DNA of 64,000 nucleotides from Chloracidobacterium sp. (lineage in GTDB: Bacteria > Acidobacteriota > Blastocatellia > Pyrinomonadales > Pyrinomonadaceae), in contig JADJTD010000001.1 in assembly GCA_016711345.1 (NCBI GenBank), positions 1-64,000 on the forward strand. The letters are read 5' to 3'. The position numbers were made by a program, and so were the translations under genes. Every line of letters starts with the position of its first letter. Within the stretch, counting starts at the first letter, position 1. Positions 55,458 through 64,000 of the stretch are shown piece by piece. The notes beneath the pieces are model-generated. The model was given only the letters and a program-made list of their open reading frames with translations, did not search any database and was not told the DNA's origin.

Positions 55458-57371
55458 ATGATGCGGCTCAACGTTCACGTCCCGGACGCGAACTACCATC
55501 AAAACCTGATCTCTTGCCAAGTGGCGTGTCCCGTTCATACGGACGCACGCGGTTATGTTCGGGCGATCGCGGATGCGCGGTTTGAAGAAGCATATTTAAT
55601 AGCACGCGGTCCGAATCCTTTTGCCTCGATCTGCGGCCGCATCTGCGGAGCCCCTTGCGAGATCGCCTGCCGCCGCGGAAAAATCCCCAAAGTGAATGAC
55701 GACGGAATGTTCGTCGGCCAGGACCGCCCAATCGCGATCCGTGCGCTGAAGCGTTTTGCATGTGATCAGTTCGGGCCGGAGGCGAGGCCGACGAGTGAAG
55801 TATTGGACTCGATCAGGAATTTTATCCCGCCCGTCGCCGGAGATGCTGAGGAAATGGCGGCTCTTTTGAGATCCGCGACCAGCAGTTCGCTCGAAAAAGG
55901 CGATGGCGAAAAGATCGCGATCATCGGAGCCGGCCCCGCAGGACTCTCAGCCGCGCATGACCTGGCGTTGATGGGATTCAAGCCGGTCGTCTTTGAGATC
56001 GAGCCTGTCGCAGCGGGAATGCTGGCCGTCGGCGTTCCGGCATATCGACTCCCGCGTGAACTGATCGAAAAGGAAGTCGCCGTCATCGAGGCACTCGGCG
56101 TCGAGATCCGTTGCGGAGTAAAAGTCGGTGAAGATATTACTTTTGCCGAGCTCCGCGAGGATTTCGCGGCGGTGATAATCGCGGTCGGTGCCAAATCATC
56201 ACGCGGCCTCGGTTTGACCGGTGAGGACGGACCTGGCGTGATTGGCGGTGTCGATCTGCTCCGGGCGGTCTCACTCGGCGACGATCTCGACATGGGCCGT
56301 GAGATTGTGGTCATCGGCGGCGGAAATGTCGCATATGACGTCGCGAGGTCGGTCGTCCGCCAGATCGCTTTTGACACCGCACGCACGGCTGCGAGGCTTT
56401 CTGAGACGGCGAACGTTCACCTGATCTCGCTTGAAGGTGCGGAAGAAATGCCTGCGGACACGATCGAGATCGTTGAGGGCGACGAAGAGGGCATCAAGCG
56501 CAGCAACGGCTGGGGGCCGACAGAGGTCGTTCGGGATGAAAAAGGCAGAGTGACCGGCGTTGCCTTTAGAAAATGCCTCCGCGTCTACGACGAAGATCGA
56601 AAATTCTCACCGCTTTACGATGATGAGGAAAAGAAGGTAATTCCCTGCGACACCGTGCTTCTGGCTGTTGGCCAAGCACCGGCCCTTTCTTTTTTGGAGG
56701 ACGGCGGACAAGACGTGGAAAGAATGCGAGGCGACTGGCTCAAGGTTGACCTCGCCACGCTGCAGACCACTGCCCAAGGGGTCTTTGTCGCCGGCGATCT
56801 CGCCCACGGAACGCGTTTGCTGATCGACGCCGTCGCGTCCGGCAAGGCAGCGGCGCGTTCCGTTTATCAATATCTGACCGGTAACGCACTCGAACATGAA
56901 CTGGTTAAAACCCATGTGATTCTTGACCGATACCGTCGTGAACGCGGCTATGAATCGATCCGCCGAGTTGAAGTTCCGACCATCGAGCCCTCCGAACGAC
57001 TCGCACATCCCGAGAACGTGGTTGAAATAGGTTTCAGCAAAGAAGAAGCGATGCGCGAGGCTTCGCGTTGTCTGGATTGCGGTGTCACTCCGGTTTTTGA
57101 CGGCAGTCGGTGCGTACTGTGTGGCGGCTGTGCTGATGTTTGTCCGACCGAGTGTCTGAAGCTGATCTCGCTGGACAATCTCGAATTTGATACCGATATA
57201 GGACAAATGATCGATTCATCGATCGGCAACGATGCCGAACTGAGCAAAAACTCGGCGATCCTAAAAGACGAGGATCGCTGCATTCGGTGTGCTCTGTGTG
57301 CGATCCGCTGTCCGGTGGATGCTATCTCGATGGAACGAGTCACATTTTCAACAAATTGGAGTTCAGTATGA
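55458..57371 (+). CDS. GltD-like FAD/NAD(P) oxidoreductase fused to 2[4Fe-4S] ferredoxin
   Basis: The protein is 637 residues. An N-terminal Fe-S region (CQVACPVHTDARGYV, CGRICGAPCEIAC) is followed by FAD-binding IIGAGPAGLSAAHDLALMG near residue 154 and NAD(P)-binding VVIGGGNVAYDVARS. The C-terminal FAD motif is VFVAGDLAHG. The tail carries two cluster motifs, CVLCGGCADVCP and CIRCALCAIRCP. The family includes the small subunit of glutamate synthase, but no large subunit is nearby. In this operon it more likely feeds electrons from NAD(P)H to the quinone or cytochrome chain. Its stop overlaps the Rieske start as ATGA. Confidence 0.87.
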   Translation: MMRLNVHVPDANYHQNLISCQVACPVHTDARGYVRAIADARFEEAYLIARGPNPFASICGRICGAPCEIACRRGKIPKVNDDGMFVGQDRPIAIRALKRFACDQFGPEARPTSEVLDSIRNFIPPVAGDAEEMAALLRSATSSSLEKGDGEKIAIIGAGPAGLSAAHDLALMGFKPVVFEIEPVAAGMLAVGVPAYRLPRELIEKEVAVIEALGVEIRCGVKVGEDITFAELREDFAAVIIAVGAKSSRGLGLTGEDGPGVIGGVDLLRAVSLGDDLDMGREIVVIGGGNVAYDVARSVVRQIAFDTARTAARLSETANVHLISLEGAEEMPADTIEIVEGDEEGIKRSNGWGPTEVVRDEKGRVTGVAFRKCLRVYDEDRKFSPLYDDEEKKVIPCDTVLLAVGQAPALSFLEDGGQDVERMRGDWLKVDLATLQTTAQGVFVAGDLAHGTRLLIDAVASGKAAARSVYQYLTGNALEHELVKTHVILDRYRRERGYESIRRVEVPTIEPSERLAHPENVVEIGFSKEEAMREASRCLDCGVTPVFDGSRCVLCGGCADVCPTECLKLISLDNLEFDTDIGQMIDSSIGNDAELSKNSAILKDEDRCIRCALCAIRCPVDAISMERVTFSTNWSSV

Positions 57372-57847
57372 CGACACATCCAAGTGAAAAGAAATCACGT
57401 TTTGACCCGGAACCAATGCCCCGGCGGGATTTTCTTGGGCTTGCGGCCTTGGGATCGATGGCAGCGGCATTCGCTCTCTCGATCTTTGGGATGCTCAAGC
57501 TGCCAAAGGCAGCCGTGTCGGCTTCGCCGGCAAAGAAATTCAATGTTGCCCTGCCTGACACGCTGCCGGAGGGCGAAGCCTTCGTACCCCCGGGGCGAAA
57601 CGTCGCGGTCTTTCGAGATGCCGATGGTGTCTTTGCGATCTCAACCGTTTGCACCCATTTAGGATGCATCGTGAAGACAAGCTCGGCCGGATTTGATTGT
57701 CCCTGTCACGGATCGGGCTTTCAAAAAGATGGAACGGTAAGGAAAGGGCCGGCTCCGACACCGCTGCCATGGCTGAAAGTCTCAAAAAATGGAAGCGTTC
57801 TCACCATTGACGAGGAAGCAACGGTAAAGACTGGAACAAAGGTGTAG
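57368..57847 (+). CDS. Rieske [2Fe-2S] protein
   Basis: The protein is 159 residues from ATG 57368. Its N-terminus has a twin-arginine-like PRRDFLGLAALGSMAAAF and one membrane anchor. The Rieske motifs are CTHLGC and CPCHGSGF near residues 100-125. It transfers electrons from quinol at the cytochrome b site to a c-type cytochrome. It is coupled to the upstream gene and 3 bases ahead of cytochrome b. Confidence 0.92.
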   Translation: MTTHPSEKKSRFDPEPMPRRDFLGLAALGSMAAAFALSIFGMLKLPKAAVSASPAKKFNVALPDTLPEGEAFVPPGRNVAVFRDADGVFAISTVCTHLGCIVKTSSAGFDCPCHGSGFQKDGTVRKGPAPTPLPWLKVSKNGSVLTIDEEATVKTGTKV

Positions 57848-57850
57848 ATC

Positions 57851-59398
57851 ATGAAGGCAGAAGGCTATTCAGCATTACACGAATTCTGGATCAATCTGCG
57901 GGGCATCCCGAATCACGTCTATCGGGCGATGTTTCGCGGCGGTCCGCCAAAGACCGATCGTACGCGGTCGTCGTTTATATTCGGCAACGTCTTCCTGCAT
58001 CTTCATTCGGTCCGCACGCATCTCTGGAGCCTGCGTTGGAGCACGACCATGGGGCTCGGCATAATGACGACCGCTGCATTTCTGATAACTCTGGTCACCG
58101 GCATCCTGCTGATGTTCTATTACAAGCCGTATCCGGACGTTGCCTATCAATCGATCAAGGACATTCATTTCATCGTACCGACCGGCCGCTTTATGCGGAA
58201 CATCCACCGCTGGGCGGCCAATGTAATGGTAGTCGCCGTGATACTGCACATGGCACGGGCGTTCTACACCGCCTCGTACCGAAAGCCGAGGGAATTCAAC
58301 TGGTTCATCGGCTGGGGCTTGCTGGTCACGACCTTGGGCCTGTCATTTACGGGCTATCTGCTTCCTTGGGATCAACTCGCCTACTGGGCGATCACGATCG
58401 GCGCCAATATCGCGCAGAGTCCTCGAGAGATCACCGACGCACTTGGGATCACGGCTTGGGCAGATATCGGCGGCCTGCAGCGTGAAATATTGCTTGGGTC
58501 TGACAAGGTCGGCGAAGAGGCGTTGATCAGATTCTATCTGCTTCACGTAATGATCTTGCCACTGACTCTTGTTATGTTGATGGCGGTGCATTTCTGGCGA
58601 ATACGCAAGGATGGTGGGCTCGCAAAACCGGAGAATGCCGATGAACTGGTTGGCCAGGAAGCCAAAGAATTCTATCCAGTCTTTACGGATGCTCCGACGA
58701 AAACATATCACCTAGCCGCCGTCGTGAAGGGCAAAACGCCTGCCGTCGGGAGCGGCCCGGAACACACGGTTCCGTCAATGCCGCACCTTTTCTACGCCGA
58801 GCTTGGTGTGCTGATGCTGACAACTCTCATCTGCGTCGGGTTGGCTTTCGTTTCTGATGCTCCCTTAAAGGAACTCGCAAATCCGCTCGTTCCTGAGAAT
58901 CCGGCAAAAGCACCATGGTATTTTCTCGGGCTGCAGGAGATCGTATCGTTCTCGGCATTTATGGGCGGCATTGGTATTCCGATGCTGTGCGTGATCGGCT
59001 TGGGGCTGATCCCATTTCTTGACCGTGAAAAGGAAGGAACCGGCGAATGGTTCGGCGGGCCGGGCGGATGGAAGTTGGTGAAATGGTCGGCTGTCGTTGG
59101 ATTTGCAGCTTCGATCGGTGTCGAGGCATTTGCTATACATTTCGGTTGGCTTCGCGAGTGGTTCCCGGATATTCCGCAGCTTTTCATCACGTTCATCAAT
59201 CCCGGAACCGTCTTGACAGCGATCTACGCGGCTTATTCGATATGGGCTGTCCGAAAGTACAACTCAACCCGTGCCGGCGCTCTCGCTTTGTTCACCTGCT
59301 TCCTGTGCGGCTTCATTGTGCTGACCATGATCGGCACCTATTTCCGCGGCCCGAACTGGGACTTTTTCTGGTCGCCGTCAGATTGGGGAGGCCATTGA
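57851..59398 (+). CDS. cytochrome b of a bc-type quinol oxidoreductase
   Basis: The protein is 515 residues, long enough to hold the b6 and subunit IV parts in one chain. Heme-binding His pairs are HRWAANVMVVAVILH and HVMILPLTLVMLMAVH. The usual quinol-site PEWY is changed to APWY (KAPWYFLGLQEIV). About eight or more helices are predicted. With the Rieske protein and the heme c protein it forms a complex oxidising quinol and passing electrons outward. In several nitrate-reducing archaea and bacteria, a Rieske/cytochrome b pair replaces NarI, which fits the molybdoenzyme gene downstream. Confidence 0.9.
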   Translation: MKAEGYSALHEFWINLRGIPNHVYRAMFRGGPPKTDRTRSSFIFGNVFLHLHSVRTHLWSLRWSTTMGLGIMTTAAFLITLVTGILLMFYYKPYPDVAYQSIKDIHFIVPTGRFMRNIHRWAANVMVVAVILHMARAFYTASYRKPREFNWFIGWGLLVTTLGLSFTGYLLPWDQLAYWAITIGANIAQSPREITDALGITAWADIGGLQREILLGSDKVGEEALIRFYLLHVMILPLTLVMLMAVHFWRIRKDGGLAKPENADELVGQEAKEFYPVFTDAPTKTYHLAAVVKGKTPAVGSGPEHTVPSMPHLFYAELGVLMLTTLICVGLAFVSDAPLKELANPLVPENPAKAPWYFLGLQEIVSFSAFMGGIGIPMLCVIGLGLIPFLDREKEGTGEWFGGPGGWKLVKWSAVVGFAASIGVEAFAIHFGWLREWFPDIPQLFITFINPGTVLTAIYAAYSIWAVRKYNSTRAGALALFTCFLCGFIVLTMIGTYFRGPNWDFFWSPSDWGGH

Positions 59399-59402
59399 CG
59401 CT

Positions 59403-61064
59403 ATGAACAAGAATAAATATCTGTTGATGGTTTCAAGTATCGGGGTTTTCCTGCTCCTCGCCGCCGCAGCCGTGTCCGAGAACTTCATGAAGGACTGGCA
59501 CGGCATCCAGGGGAACGCTAAGACCACGGAAGGCCCGATCGATCTGCGGCTGCGGCAGATCGTGAATCCGCAACTCAAAGTCACGGACCGCTGTGTCACT
59601 TGTCATGTCGGGATGGCATCCGGCGAACAGATCACGACCGATCAAAAGGTAGGTGCAGCCCATAAGCCTGTCGTCCATTCCCCGACCGAGATCGGCTGCA
59701 CGACCTGTCATGGTGGACAGGGACAAGCAACTGAGAAAGACGACGCTCACGGGAATGTTCACTTCTGGACCGAGCCGATGCTGCCCGCAAAGTATGCCTA
59801 TGCGAGCTGCGGAACCTGTCACACGCCGCTCAATGTTCCAAATCTGCCAACTCTCGATAACGCCCGTAAGACGTTCGAAAGGCTCGACTGCTACGCGTGT
59901 CATCGCCTCGACGGCCGCGGCGGTACTCTGCGTCCGGGCGGCAATGTAACCGGCATGGAAGGCCCCGACCTATCCCATGTCGGACTCAAAGGCTACAACG
60001 CCGAATGGTATGCGGCTCACCTGCAAAAGTCTCAGCAGGCGACGGACGCGGCCTGGAAAACGTCATTTCGTGAGGTAGTCGAGGCAGACCGTTCGGCTCT
60101 GAAGATCTTTCTCGATACCCAAATGGGTGCACCGAAATTGATCGAAGCAAAGGCTCAGTTCAACACGGCCGGCTGTGCCGGATGCCACACCGTCGGAACA
60201 TTTGGCGGCGATGCAGGCGTGAATCTATCGCTTTCTGGTTTCAAAGATCCCAACCAGCTTAACTTCTCAAAGGTTCCGGGCGATCACACTCTAACCAACT
60301 GGGTCGTCCAGCATTTCCGTTCACCTGCGTCCACGGTGGCGGGTTCGCAAATGCCCGCACTTGGCTTGTCTGATAGCCAGATCGACCTGCTGACGCTCTA
60401 TACACTTTCGCTCAGACGGCGCACTTTGCCCGACGTTTATCTTCCGAAAGACCGCGTGCGGGCAATGCGTTTCGGCGAGCGCGAGTTTGCTAAGGACGGC
60501 GAGACCATTTACACCGCGGTGTGTTCAAGTTGTCATGCGGCAGACGGACGAGGAACCCGTTTCCCCGGCCTTGTTCCGAATCCGTCGATAACCAGTCCGG
60601 AGTTCCTGCAGCTCGCCTCTGATGATTTTCTCTTCCAGACAATACGGAATGGCCGGCCCGGACGGCCGATGCTGGCGTGGGGCGATCGTGTGAATGGTTT
60701 CAACGACGATGAGGTTCGAGCCGTCATCGCCTACATTCGCAGGCTCGGAGGTAACGTCCAAGCACAGCCCGATGCCAAGCCGCAGCTGTGGGCGACGGGT
60801 GACGCAGCTCTCGGAGCGACGCTCTTTGCTTCAAATTGTTCGGGCTGTCACGGAAAGAACGGCGTGGGCGCAGATGGCCCGGCGCTTAACAACAAAGTGT
60901 TTTTATCCAGTGTTTCGGACACCTTTCTGGTCGGGACGATCACACGGGGAAGGAGCGGGACTGTGATGCAAGGTTTCGGAGATCCGTCGCCGATCCGCAG
61001 AGCATTAACCCAAGCCGAGGTCGAGTCGATCGTGGTTTATATACGTTCATTGAGCGCAAAATAG
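59403..61064 (+). CDS. seven-heme c-type cytochrome
   Basis: The protein is 553 residues with an N-terminal membrane anchor (YLLMVSSIGVFLLLAAAAV). Seven CxxCH heme sites are visible in order: CVTCH, CTTCH, CGTCH, CYACH, CAGCH, CSSCH and CSGCH. The first four are closely spaced in a multiheme-like N-terminal part; the last three head separate class I cytochrome c domains, each with a downstream Met (GSQMPALGLS, GRPMLAWG, GTVMQGFG). It acts in the periplasm as electron carrier between the Rieske/cytochrome b complex and the molybdoenzyme or another acceptor. It starts 5 bases after cytochrome b. Confidence 0.92.
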   Translation: MNKNKYLLMVSSIGVFLLLAAAAVSENFMKDWHGIQGNAKTTEGPIDLRLRQIVNPQLKVTDRCVTCHVGMASGEQITTDQKVGAAHKPVVHSPTEIGCTTCHGGQGQATEKDDAHGNVHFWTEPMLPAKYAYASCGTCHTPLNVPNLPTLDNARKTFERLDCYACHRLDGRGGTLRPGGNVTGMEGPDLSHVGLKGYNAEWYAAHLQKSQQATDAAWKTSFREVVEADRSALKIFLDTQMGAPKLIEAKAQFNTAGCAGCHTVGTFGGDAGVNLSLSGFKDPNQLNFSKVPGDHTLTNWVVQHFRSPASTVAGSQMPALGLSDSQIDLLTLYTLSLRRRTLPDVYLPKDRVRAMRFGEREFAKDGETIYTAVCSSCHAADGRGTRFPGLVPNPSITSPEFLQLASDDFLFQTIRNGRPGRPMLAWGDRVNGFNDDEVRAVIAYIRRLGGNVQAQPDAKPQLWATGDAALGATLFASNCSGCHGKNGVGADGPALNNKVFLSSVSDTFLVGTITRGRSGTVMQGFGDPSPIRRALTQAEVESIVVYIRSLSAK

Positions 61065-61087
61065 TTGAGCATTAAACGAGGAATGAT

Positions 61088-64000
<2,913 letters not shown>

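Overview
The window reads like a stretch of a mid-GC, Gram-negative, soil-type bacterium. Acidobacteriota (Blastocatellia/Pyrinomonadales-like) is my best guess. It rests on the protein repertoire: secreted proteins joining Calx-beta, P-like and carboxypeptidase-regulatory domains, PA-domain M28 peptidases, DUF4136 lipid/secreted proteins, very large MalT-like LuxR regulators and a Tyr/Gly-rich 'carbohydrate-binding V/XII' type protein. This is inference; no rRNA gene is present.

Region 1 (1-13 kb): a decayed-looking M28 peptidase, a giant secreted protein with four cohesin-like modules on Thr/Asn/Pro linkers, an unknown membrane-anchored protein, a type IV pilin-like protein, then a polyamine cluster (arginine decarboxylase, deoxyhypusine-synthase-like protein, agmatinase). 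Almost every long gene up to 13.0 kb is broken by single-base indels, some at homopolymers, while nearly everything after 13.1 kb is open. I read this mainly as local consensus error rather than wholesale gene decay. A palindromic spacer and a Do-type protease (DegP-like) follow.

Region 2 (15.7-49.3 kb): this stretch is bounded by two 30-bp direct repeats, each lying in a 3' half of tRNA-Pro(GGG) with its own terminator. A tyrosine recombinase sits just inside the right repeat. I interpret it as a ~33.6-kb integrated element. Its left end carries an AbiEi-type antitoxin gene without AbiEii, then a leaderless hipB-hipA pair. Inside are two paralogous MalT-type LuxR regulators and, between them, secreted proteins, a trypsin-like protease, DUF4136 proteins and, beyond them, a TolC-adaptor-RND efflux operon. 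Five copies of an unrecognised ~32-42-bp motif with invariant spacing lie upstream of these genes and look like a dedicated regulon. A sigma-54 activator and a -24/-12-like site precede an operon of STAS, membrane, Acg-type nitroreductase, CPBP protease and DUF1772-like genes.

Region 3 (49.3-64 kb): a second copy of the same att-AbiEi-HipBA end module (AbiEi frameshifted), suggesting a second element in tandem. After it come a mobA remnant, a porin, moaA, and an operon for an FAD/Fe-S oxidoreductase, Rieske protein, cytochrome b, a seven-heme cytochrome c and a Tat-exported NarG/NxrA-type molybdoenzyme that runs off the window. A 14-bp CRP/FNR-like palindrome precedes this operon. Together they look like a self-contained nitrate (or related oxyanion) respiration module with its own cofactor gene.
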